Origin: Lapillicoccus sp.
GTDB lineage: Bacteria; Actinomycetota; Actinomycetes; Actinomycetales; Dermatophilaceae
Assembly: GCF_025353065.1 (NCBI RefSeq)
Contig: NZ_JANXRJ010000103.1
Coordinates: 62,001-126,000, forward strand
Direction: 5' to 3'
Length of the DNA: 64,000 nucleotides
The notes under the pieces were generated by a model. That model saw only the letters and a program-made list of their open reading frames with translations, ran no database searches and was not told the origin of the DNA. Position 1 is the first letter of the stretch, and every line of letters starts with the position of its first letter. The translations under genes and the position numbers were made by a program. This document shows, one piece after another, positions 57,438 to 64,000 of the stretch.

Positions 57438-59930
57438 GTGCTGCAGGTCACCCTCGGCTCGTTGCGCACATGCACCCGCCGGTATGCCGCGACCGCCCTG
57501 GCGATCGTCCTTGGCGTCGGGTTCGTCGCGGCCACCCTCGTCGTCTCCGCGACCCTCGGCGCTAGCGTGCGGGCCCGGATCACCGACGACCTGGCCCGGT
57601 ATGCCGTGGTCGTCACCGCCGCGACCGACGGGCCGAACCAGACGATCCCCGCCAGCGCACTCGTCGCCCTGTCGGGGCTCGACGGCGTCGCCGGCGTGGA
57701 GGGCACTGTCACCACCCACGTCCGCATCGCAGGCTCGGCCGAGAACCTCACTGCCGCAACGACATGGCATCAGACCCCCACCCTCCGGACGGTCTCCGGC
57801 GCCGGTCCGGCGAGCGCCGACCAGGTCGTCGTCTCCACGTCGATCGCGACCCGGGCCGGCCTGGCTCCGGGCAGCCCGATCACCGTCACCGACGCGAGCG
57901 GCACCGACCGTCACCTCACCGTCTCGGGCGTCGTCGACACGAGCGGGAGCGGACGGTTCAGCGGCCGGGGGCTCCTGCTGGCCACGCCCGCGACGATGGC
58001 CACGCTGTCGGGGTCGACCGGTCTCGACCAGATCGGCGTCGTCGGACGGCCGGGGGTCGACGACGCGACCCTGCGCGGCTCCGTCGCCTCGACCATCGCG
58101 GCGACTCCGGCGGCGGCACCCGGGGGTGGTGCACCACCCACCGTGCGCACCGGCGCCGACGAGGCCGACGCCCGCGTCAGGGATGCGCTGAGAGGCACGG
58201 AGTCCCTGACCCTCTTGCTCCTCGCCTTCGCCGCGGTCGCGCTCTTCGTCTCCGCCCTCGTCATCGCCAACACCTTCGCGATCCTCGTCGCGCAGCGCGT
58301 CCAGCAGCTCGCGCTGCTGCGCTGCGTCGGCGCCACCAGCCGACAGGTCTTCGGCTCGGTGCTCCTCGAGTCGGTGACCATCGGGGTCGGGGGTTCAGCC
58401 CTCGGGGTGGGCCTCGGCATCGGGGCCGCCGCCGTCGTGTCTGCGGTGTCCGGACGCTTCGACACGCCGTTCCCGTTGCAGCAGCTGGGGATCAGCGCGT
58501 CCAGCATCGTCCTGCCCATCCTCGCCGGGACCCTCGTCACCGTCATCGCGGCCCTCTTCCCGGCGCTCGGGGCGACCCGCGTGGCGCCGCTCGCGGCGCT
58601 GCGTTCCGAGGCACCGGCGAGCACCCGCACCCGAGCCGGCTTCGTCCGACTCGTCTCTGCGACAGTCCTCTTCGTCGGCGGCACCGCCGGCCTCGTCCTC
58701 GGCGCCCGGGCCGGTCAGCTCGCGATCGCGATACCGGGCGGGATGGTCTCCTTCGTCGGGGTCCTCGTCGGCGCGGTCGCCGTCGTCCCGGCCCTCGTCC
58801 GGGTCATGGGCACGATCCCGCGGCGGCTCGCCGGCACACCCGCTGACCTCGCCGTGGAGAACGCCGTGCGCAACCCCTCGCGCGCCGCAGCCACCTCCTC
58901 TGCCCTGCTGGTCGGCGTCACCCTGATCACGATGATGAGCGTCGCCGCTGTCTCGGCGCAGGGAGCGATCGAGCAATACCTCTCTGCGCGCTACCCCGTC
59001 GATGCGCAGGTTACCGCTGTCGAGGGCGCCCTGACTGCAAAGGTCATCGCGGCCGTGGGTCGCACCGACGGCGTCGCGCGGACCGTGACGCTGACGCGCG
59101 CGGACCTCCGTGTGGGCACCGGTGGAGGCGCCCCGGAGTCGGTCGTCGGGGTCCCCACCGACACCATCGGGTCGGTCCTGCGGTCCGACGCGCAAACCTC
59201 GCTCGCCCTCGTCCGCCCCGGGACGATCGTCGTCGCGGGCTTCGTGGCCGGCGAGCACGGGCTGACCGACGGCGGCCGGACGCTCCTGGGGTCTCGGCCC
59301 GTCACCGTCCACGTCGTCGAGCAACCGTTCGCGCCGGTGATGGCCGCCACGAGCGACTTCGCCGCCGCCGGAGCGACCCCGCAGACCGGCACGCTGCTGG
59401 TGCGCCTCAGCGACGGGAGCGACCCCGGTCCGGTCCTCGACCGGCTGGGCGTCTCGCTCTCCGGCGTCCAGGGCGTGTCGGTCGACGGCGCAGCGCCCCA
59501 GCGCGTCGAGTTCCAGGGCATCGTCGACGTGGTGCTCCTCATCGTGACGGGACTGCTCGCGGTCGCCGTCCTCATCGCCCTCGTCGGCGTGGGCAACACC
59601 GTCGCCCTGTCGGTCCTCGAGCGCGCTCGGGAGTCGGCCCTCCTGCGGGCTCTCGGACTGAACAGGGGACAGCTGCGCGGATCGTTGGGCATCGAGGCCG
59701 CGCTGCTCGCCGTCGTCGGCGCGCTCCTCGGCACACTGCTCGGTGTCGGCTACGGGTATGTCGGTGCCACAGCGCTGCTCGGCGCCATCGCCCCCGTGCC
59801 CCTCGTCATCCCGTGGAGCCGGCTCCTCCTCGTCGTCGTCATCGCGCTCGTCGCCGGCGTCGCGGCTGCCTGGCTCCCGTCGAGGCGTGCCGCCCGCGTC
59901 GCGCCGGCGACGGCTCTCGCGATCGAGTAG
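57438..59930 (+). CDS. FtsX-domain ABC permease (MacB-like, two FtsX domains)
   Basis: An 830-residue permease. An N-terminal helix (TALAIVLGVGFVAATLVVSA) leads to a large extracytoplasmic domain. The first FtsX domain is at ~255-380 (LLLLAFAAVALFVSALVIANTFAILVAQRVQQLALLRCVGATSRQVFGSV). Central helices and a second extracytoplasmic domain follow, then the second FtsX domain (~700-820, ALVGVGNTVALSVLERARESALLRALGLNRGQLRGS). This is the common actinobacterial fused form working with a MacB-type ATPase. It starts with GTG immediately after the ATPase gene. Confidence 0.92.
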   Translation: MLQVTLGSLRTCTRRYAATALAIVLGVGFVAATLVVSATLGASVRARITDDLARYAVVVTAATDGPNQTIPASALVALSGLDGVAGVEGTVTTHVRIAGSAENLTAATTWHQTPTLRTVSGAGPASADQVVVSTSIATRAGLAPGSPITVTDASGTDRHLTVSGVVDTSGSGRFSGRGLLLATPATMATLSGSTGLDQIGVVGRPGVDDATLRGSVASTIAATPAAAPGGGAPPTVRTGADEADARVRDALRGTESLTLLLLAFAAVALFVSALVIANTFAILVAQRVQQLALLRCVGATSRQVFGSVLLESVTIGVGGSALGVGLGIGAAAVVSAVSGRFDTPFPLQQLGISASSIVLPILAGTLVTVIAALFPALGATRVAPLAALRSEAPASTRTRAGFVRLVSATVLFVGGTAGLVLGARAGQLAIAIPGGMVSFVGVLVGAVAVVPALVRVMGTIPRRLAGTPADLAVENAVRNPSRAAATSSALLVGVTLITMMSVAAVSAQGAIEQYLSARYPVDAQVTAVEGALTAKVIAAVGRTDGVARTVTLTRADLRVGTGGGAPESVVGVPTDTIGSVLRSDAQTSLALVRPGTIVVAGFVAGEHGLTDGGRTLLGSRPVTVHVVEQPFAPVMAATSDFAAAGATPQTGTLLVRLSDGSDPGPVLDRLGVSLSGVQGVSVDGAAPQRVEFQGIVDVVLLIVTGLLAVAVLIALVGVGNTVALSVLERARESALLRALGLNRGQLRGSLGIEAALLAVVGALLGTLLGVGYGYVGATALLGAIAPVPLVIPWSRLLLVVVIALVAGVAAAWLPSRRAARVAPATALAIE

Positions 59931-59968
59931 GACGCCCCCTCTTTCCCAGGGCCGCCGACGACGTCTGG

Positions 59969-60265
59969 CTACGGGCGGGGCGCCAACGCCGCCAGGACAC
60001 TGGTGAGCACGCCGGGAAGGACCACCTCGACCTCGGCGATCCGCAGGTGGTTGAACTTGCGGTTGCCGACGACGTACTGCTCGAGCAGGCCCGACTCCCG
60101 CAGCAGGGCGAAGTGGTAGGAGGCCGTGGACTTCGCGACGTCCTCGTAGAGGCCACCGCAGGGCAGGTCGTCCTCTGCGGCGGCGAGCCGGCGCACCATC
60201 TCGAGACGCACCGGGTCGGCCAGCGCCTGCAGCACCCCATCGAGGCTCACCGACATCACCGTCAC
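59969..60265 (-). CDS. ArsR-type winged-helix regulator
   Basis: A 98-residue helix-turn-helix protein: LQALADPVRLEMVRRLAAAEDDLPCGGLY, then VAKSTASYHFALLRESGLLEQYVVGNRKFNHLR, as in the HTH_20/ArsR family. It has no typical metal ligands beyond one Cys, so it is probably not a metal sensor. GTG 60265 has AGGAG 4 nt upstream. It is divergent from a Gfo/Idh/MocA oxidoreductase across an A/T-rich spacer with two dyads, and likely represses it. Confidence 0.85.
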   Translation of the reverse strand: MTVMSVSLDGVLQALADPVRLEMVRRLAAAEDDLPCGGLYEDVAKSTASYHFALLRESGLLEQYVVGNRKFNHLRIAEVEVVLPGVLTSVLAALAPRP

Positions 60266-60274
60266 GGGACTCCT

Positions 60275-60325
60275 TGTTCTAATTCTCTCGAACACCTGCT
60301 AGGTTGTTTGAATGATATCGAACAA
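60275..60325. promoter_or_regulatory. Paired operator dyads between arsR-type gene and oxidoreductase
   Basis: TGTTC-N10-GAACA (60275-60294) and TTGTTTGA-N6-TCGAACAA (60304-60325, one mismatch) share the half-site TCGAACA, repeated 30 bp apart, about three helical turns. The spacer is unusually A+T-rich for this genome. Confidence 0.5.
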
Positions 60326-60334
60326 GAGCCCGGC

Positions 60335-61423
60335 ATGACGACCATCGACGGCGGCCCCCGGGTGTTCGGGGTCGGCCTGATCGGCGCCAACCCCGACTTC
60401 GGGTGGGGCTTCCGCGCCCACGTCCCCGCCCTCGCCCGCGTCCCCGGCCTCGCGATCACCGCCGTCGGGACCACCCGGGAGGACTCGGCGCGGCGTGCGG
60501 CCGAGCTGACCGGAGCAGAGTCGTGGTATCTCGATCCCGGCGAGCTGGCGGCCGACCCTGCCGTCGACCTCGCCGTCATCACGGTGAAGGTGCCGTTCCA
60601 CGTCGAGCTCGTCGAGGCCGTGCTGGCCGCCGGCAAGCACGTCTACTGCGAGTGGCCGCTCACCCGGTCGACGCAGGAGGCCGAGGCCCTCACGGCCACT
60701 GCGGAACGCGCCGGGATCCAGGCCTTCGTCGGCCTGCAGACCCGCGCCGACGCGGTCGTGGGCCAGGTCAGGGACCTGCTCACCGCCGGTGAGATCGGGA
60801 CCGTGACCTCACTCGCCGCCCGGTCCTCCGCGTTGAGGGGACACGACAACACCATCGACCGGGAGCGGCTCTACACGCTCGACGCCGACTCCCGGGCCGG
60901 CGACGTCGAGGTTCAGGGCGGACACGTCCTCGACCTGCTCGACCACCTGGTCTCCGGTCTGGGCGGGATCGCCGTCGAGGACGGCGCCACGGCGGTGACC
61001 CGGGCGGCATACCGGCTCGAGGGGACGAGTGAGCGGATCCCCGCGACGGCGCCGGATGTCTTCCGGGCCGGCCTCCGGGTCGGGCCGGACGGTGTCGGCA
61101 CGGTCCTGGCGTGGTACGGCGACCCCGACCCCACCACCGAGGTGGTCATCCAGGGCACGCGTGGCAAGGTCACCCTGCGCACCGAGCGCGTCGTGCCCGG
61201 CTATGCCCAGCAGTCCCAGATGGCGCCCTTCGTCGCCGAGGTGATCAGCGAGCGTGGGCCTCGGACGCTGTCTGGTCCCGACGGTCGGCTGCCCGCCGAG
61301 GCGCAGAACGTGGCCGAGACCTACCGGCGGGTGCTGGCCGACCTCCGCGACGGCGGCACCAGGGCCCCGCGCTTCACCGACGGCGTCCGTCTGCACCGCC
61401 TGCTCGACGAGGTGCGCGGCTGA
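60335..61423 (+). CDS. Gfo/Idh/MocA family oxidoreductase
   Basis: A 362-residue NAD(P)-dependent oxidoreductase: VGLIGANPDFGWGFRAHVPAL for the dinucleotide fold, AGKHVYCEWPLTRSTQEAEAL (the EKP-like motif reads EWP, as in galactose-dehydrogenase/Gal80-like members), and GDVEVQGGHVLDLLDHL near the active site. Gal80-like proteins keep the fold and may be regulatory. The substrate is probably a sugar or sugar acid. It is divergent from and likely controlled by the ArsR-type regulator. Confidence 0.85.
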   Translation: MTTIDGGPRVFGVGLIGANPDFGWGFRAHVPALARVPGLAITAVGTTREDSARRAAELTGAESWYLDPGELAADPAVDLAVITVKVPFHVELVEAVLAAGKHVYCEWPLTRSTQEAEALTATAERAGIQAFVGLQTRADAVVGQVRDLLTAGEIGTVTSLAARSSALRGHDNTIDRERLYTLDADSRAGDVEVQGGHVLDLLDHLVSGLGGIAVEDGATAVTRAAYRLEGTSERIPATAPDVFRAGLRVGPDGVGTVLAWYGDPDPTTEVVIQGTRGKVTLRTERVVPGYAQQSQMAPFVAEVISERGPRTLSGPDGRLPAEAQNVAETYRRVLADLRDGGTRAPRFTDGVRLHRLLDEVRG

Positions 61424-61489
61424 GTCCTTACCGCTTAGTGGCCGGCGTCACGCGCGGCCACCTCGTAGGCTGGCTCCGGAGGTAACGCC

Positions 61490-62632
61490 ATGGAGGCAGC
61501 AGAGTTCGAGTCCGTCCTCGCCACGGTCCGCGACTTCGTCCGCGAGGTCGTGGTCCCGGCCGAGGACGAGATCGAGGAGACCGACGAGATCCCCACGCGG
61601 ATCCGCGAGCAGGCCAAGGCCATGGGGCTGTTCGGCTACGCCATCCCCGAGGAGTACGACGGCCTCGGGCTGACGATGAGCGAGGAGGTCCGCCTCGCCA
61701 TGGAGCTGGGCTGGACGACGCCGTCCTTCCGGTCGCTCTTCGGGACCAACAACGGGATCGCCGGGCAGGTCGTCGCCAAGAACGGGACCCCGGAGCAGAA
61801 GCAGCACTACCTGCCGAAGTTCGCCTCCGGCGAGCTGGTCGCGTCCTTCGCGCTGAGCGAGCCGGAGGCCGGGTCCGACCCGAGCTGGATGCGGACGAGC
61901 GCCAAGCCCGACGGCGACGGCTGGGTCATCGACGGCGCCAAGCAGTACATCACCAACGCCACCCGCGCCGACGTCTTCATGGTCTTCGCCCGCACGTCGG
62001 GCGAGCGCGGCACGACCAAGGGGATCTCGGTGTTCGTCGTCCCCGCCGACGCCGAGGGTCTGCGGATCGGGCCCAACGACCCCAAGATGGGCCAGCGCGG
62101 GTCGAGCACGGCCGAGGTCTCCTTCGACGGGGTCCGTGTTGACGCGTCAACGCTGGTCGGCGGTCAGGAGGGCGTGGGGTTCGGCGCGGCGATGAAGTCG
62201 CTGGCCAAGGGTCGGCTGCACATCGCGGCGATCTGCGTCGGTCTGGCGCAGCGGATGCTCGACGAGAGCATCCGCTGGGCGACGGCGAGCCGTCAGGGCG
62301 AGACCCGGATCGCGGACTTCCAGCTCGTGCAGGGCATGCTCGCCGACTGCCACACCGAGATCTATGCCGGCCGCGCGATGGTCCTCGAGGCAGCGCGCGA
62401 GTACGACGAGGGCACCGACCAGCGGCTCGCCCCCTCGGCGGCGAAGCTCTACTGCTCCGAGATGGTGGGGCGGGTCGCCGACCGCGCCGTCCAGGTGCAC
62501 GGCGGCGCCGGCTACATGCACGCGGTGCCGGTCGAGCGGTTCTATCGTGACGCCCGCCTCTTCCGACTCTATGAGGGCACGAGCGAGGTGCAGCGCGTCA
62601 TCATCGCGAAGGCGATCACCCGGTCGAGGTGA
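61490..62632 (+). CDS. Acyl-CoA dehydrogenase
   Basis: A 380-residue flavoenzyme of normal family length. FALSEPEAGSDPSWMRTSA and QYITNATRADVFMVFARTSG are the FAD/substrate motifs, and LYEGTSEVQRVIIAKAI carries the expected catalytic Glu near the C-terminus. VQVHGGAGYMHAVPVERFYRDARL is typical of short-chain or branched-chain acyl-CoA dehydrogenases. It introduces the trans-2 double bond in fatty or amino acid degradation, passing electrons to ETF. GGAGGT sits 6 nt before ATG 61490. No other beta-oxidation gene is adjacent. Confidence 0.93.
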   Translation: MEAAEFESVLATVRDFVREVVVPAEDEIEETDEIPTRIREQAKAMGLFGYAIPEEYDGLGLTMSEEVRLAMELGWTTPSFRSLFGTNNGIAGQVVAKNGTPEQKQHYLPKFASGELVASFALSEPEAGSDPSWMRTSAKPDGDGWVIDGAKQYITNATRADVFMVFARTSGERGTTKGISVFVVPADAEGLRIGPNDPKMGQRGSSTAEVSFDGVRVDASTLVGGQEGVGFGAAMKSLAKGRLHIAAICVGLAQRMLDESIRWATASRQGETRIADFQLVQGMLADCHTEIYAGRAMVLEAAREYDEGTDQRLAPSAAKLYCSEMVGRVADRAVQVHGGAGYMHAVPVERFYRDARLFRLYEGTSEVQRVIIAKAITRSR

Positions 62633-62641
62633 GACCGCGGA

Positions 62642-63151
62642 TCAGGCGACCGGGAGGCCCGCTTCCCGCCAGGCGCGCAGGCCGCCGATGACGTCGGTGG
62701 CCCGCCGCAGCCCGATCCGGCTCAGGCTTGCCGCCGCCAGCGACGAGGCGTAACCCTCCTGGCAGAGGACGACGACCCGGCTGTCCGGTGTGACCCAGTC
62801 GAGGCGCGCCTCGCTGGTCGGGTCGAGCCGCCATTCGAGGACGTTGCGCTCGATGACGACCGGTCGCAGGTCGGGGTGGACCTCCCCCTCGGCGGCCCGC
62901 TGCGCCGCCGGCCGGATGTCGACGATCACCGCGCGGCCATACAGCGCCCACTGGTATGCCGCACGCGCCGAGACCCGCTCGTAGGTCGTGCGCGCCTCCA
63001 CCACGAGGTCCTCCACCGACACCGCGTCCCCCGGAGCAACGACACCGGGAGGGGCCGTCGTCGCAGGCTCCACGGCGTCCTGGCCGGAGAAGAGCCGTGT
63101 CTCCCCGTCGATCTCGGCTCGGCGAGAGCGAGCGGTCGCCGTGGCGGTCAC
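62642..63151 (-). CDS. Rhodanese-like sulfurtransferase domain protein
   Basis: A 169-residue single rhodanese domain with active-site C130 in VVLCQEGYASSLAAASL and the N-terminal VIVDIRPAAQRAAEGEV motif. About 45 residues of low-complexity N-terminal sequence precede the domain. It overlaps the cysteine-dioxygenase-like gene by 4 nt, so the two are co-translated; a sulfur-handling role for the pair (cysteine oxidation products, persulfide) is reasonable inference. Confidence 0.88.
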   Translation of the reverse strand: MTATATARSRRAEIDGETRLFSGQDAVEPATTAPPGVVAPGDAVSVEDLVVEARTTYERVSARAAYQWALYGRAVIVDIRPAAQRAAEGEVHPDLRPVVIERNVLEWRLDPTSEARLDWVTPDSRVVVLCQEGYASSLAAASLSRIGLRRATDVIGGLRAWREAGLPVA

Positions 63152-63684
63152 CAGCCCGCTCCCTCGTTCGTCGTGCCGACCGGACGCGGCCCCTGCGCCG
63201 ACAGCTCGTGCCGGTTCATCGTCAGCAGCCGCGGCGCATAGGCGTGCACGGTGAGCGACCGACCCGGAGCCGACCCGCGCACGTTGTGCACGTGCCGGAC
63301 ACCGAAGGACCGGAAGTCACCGGCGGCGAGCCGGCGCTGCCGGACCGCGCCGGTCGCCCAGGTCTGCTCGACGACACTGCCGCTCGCGACCGCGAACGCG
63401 CCGACCGACCTGCCGTGGTCGTGCCAGCCGGTCTCGGTGTCCTCGGGCCACGAGATCAGCCAGAGCTCGACCCCCGAGTCGTCGGCGAGACGGGCCCAGC
63501 TGCGTTCGCCGGTGCCGCGCAGCAGGACGCCGAGGTTGGGGTTGCGGGCGTAGTACGCAGCGATCCGCTGGAGCTCCGTCGCGGAGGCGGGGACGAGCGT
63601 GGGGTGCAGCAGGGTGGGGTGGAGGGTGCCGATGGTGCCGATGGTGCCGATGGTGCCGATGGTGCCGATGGTGCCGATGCTCAC
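63148..63684 (-). CDS. Cysteine dioxygenase-like cupin protein with repeat-encoded N-terminus
   Basis: A 178-residue cupin of the cysteine dioxygenase family: GWHDHGRSVGAFAV gives H88 and H90, and VRHVHNVRG gives the third iron ligand (H131 or H133). Family enzymes oxidise cysteine to cysteine sulfinate with Fe(II) and O2. Residues 3-20 are six Ile-Gly-Thr units encoded by a 9-bp tandem repeat (63625-63678), not a feature of the family. Translation is coupled to the downstream rhodanese gene. The leader contains a pair of ACGTTATGG direct repeats. Confidence 0.85.
   Translation of the reverse strand: MSIGTIGTIGTIGTIGTIGTLHPTLLHPTLVPASATELQRIAAYYARNPNLGVLLRGTGERSWARLADDSGVELWLISWPEDTETGWHDHGRSVGAFAVASGSVVEQTWATGAVRQRRLAAGDFRSFGVRHVHNVRGSAPGRSLTVHAYAPRLLTMNRHELSAQGPRPVGTTNEGAGW
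63625..63678. repeat. Six perfect copies of a 9-bp tandem repeat
   Basis: GGTGCCGAT repeated six times without a mismatch; on the coding strand it encodes Ile-Gly-Thr units right after the start codon of the cysteine dioxygenase-like gene. Confidence 0.95.
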
Positions 63685-63878
63685 GAGAGGTCCTTCGAGG
63701 GCTGTGGTCGGGAGGGGTCGGAACGAGGGTCAGACCGGGCGACAACAGCGGCAGGCGACGTGGCGCGACGCGGGTGCCGTGACCGGCATACCCCTGCGCA
63801 TTGGCGTCGTCTCTTTGGCCATGACCCCATTGGAGCAGTCGCCGGCGCGCGCACTCAAGCCCTTTCTTGCCCTGTCTC

Positions 63879-63909
63879 ACGTTATGGGATACCCAACATG
63901 ACGTTATGG
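63879..63909. promoter_or_regulatory. Direct repeat ACGTTATGG x2 in divergent promoter region
   Basis: ACGTTATGG at 63879-63887 and 63901-63909, 22 bp (two helical turns) apart, with GGGATACCC between. It lies between the divergent cysteine-dioxygenase-like gene (63684) and the gene starting at 63957. A hairpin GACACC-N9-GGTGTC follows at 63912-63932. Confidence 0.45.
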
Positions 63910-63944
63910 AAGACACCGTCCCGAAAGGTGTCAGCAGACCCACC

Positions 63945-63950
63945 TACGCT
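63945..63950 (+). promoter_or_regulatory. Leaderless promoter -10 box for the last gene
   Basis: TACGCT ends 6 nt before ATG 63957; no Shine-Dalgarno sequence is present. Confidence 0.45.
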
Positions 63951-63956
63951 GGCGAC

Positions 63957-64000
63957 ATGACCTCCACCCTCACCACCCCGTCGCTCGTCGTCCCCCGCAC
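63957..64000 (+). CDS. Start of an unidentified gene (3' partial)
   Basis: ATG 63957 opens MTSTLTTPSLVVPR and runs out of the window. A TACGCT -10 box 6 nt upstream and the lack of a ribosome site match the leaderless genes elsewhere here. Fourteen residues are too few to identify a family. Divergent from the cysteine-dioxygenase-like/rhodanese pair. Confidence 0.5.
   Translation, partial: MTSTLTTPSLVVPR

Noticed and set aside
63599-63901. A plus-strand ORF with repeated Met-Val-Pro across the 9-bp repeat
   Set aside because: It is the complement of the cysteine-dioxygenase N-terminus; it has no ribosome site or domain.

Overview
This is a very GC-rich window (roughly 70% or more) from an actinomycete, most likely a Micrococcales member of the Intrasporangiaceae type. 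The family guess is inference from gene order and codon use, not from a marker gene. Actinobacterial hallmarks are the block pcrA / M23 peptidase / sucC-sucD / DUF6350 / purN-purH / DUF3017-folD / mdh, a HemD-winged-helix regulator (NnaR type) beside the nitrite reductase genes, a probable 6C RNA, and many starts with a TANNNT -10 box 6-8 nt upstream and no Shine-Dalgarno sequence (leaderless mRNAs).

Layout. 1-9.5 kb: nitrate/nitrite assimilation, with a partial NarK-type transporter, a molybdopterin nitrate reductase, its flavoprotein partner, NirB, NirD and the convergent regulator nnaR. 9.6-15.5 kb: a YihY/BrkB membrane protein coupled to a 2H phosphoesterase, then galactokinase, a ceramidase-like hydrolase and an S10 peptidase. 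15.5-25.8 kb: a secreted carbohydrate locus with two GH16 beta-glucanases and two GH92 alpha-mannosidases. One GH92 gene is broken by an in-frame TAG and a frameshift; the other is a 1602-residue multidomain enzyme. Mannan plus beta-1,3-glucan suggests fungal or yeast cell wall as substrate. 26-33 kb: amidohydrolase, monomeric isocitrate dehydrogenase, aquaporin, a divergent F420/NADP-type reductase and TetR pair, and malate dehydrogenase. 33-40.7 kb: UDP-GlcNAc 2-epimerase, DUF3017, folD, a DMT transporter, purH-purN, a small membrane protein and DUF6350. 40.8-44.6 kb: an ABC transporter (ATPase plus fused double permease, no binding protein) with a divergent ArsR regulator that has an alpha5-type metal-site pattern; it lies between DUF6350 and sucD, which are normally neighbours. 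44.6-53.5 kb: sucD, sucC, a DUF3048 lipoprotein, a structured intergenic region with the 6C RNA, a B12-binding protein, a lipase, an M23 peptidase and PcrA. 53.6-64 kb: a NarL-type two-component system, haloalkane dehalogenase, a MacB-like ABC pair, ArsR with a Gfo/Idh/MocA oxidoreductase, acyl-CoA dehydrogenase, a cysteine-dioxygenase-like/rhodanese pair, and the first codons of another gene.

The most striking signal cuts across all of this. The octamer GTATGCCG (or its complement CGGCATAC) occurs 58 times by my count, about 0.9 per kb. It appears on both strands, in all three reading frames and in intergenic DNA, where base composition predicts about two. It behaves like a genome-wide DNA-level word, comparable to DNA uptake sequences or cyanobacterial HIP1, rather than a protein-coding constraint.
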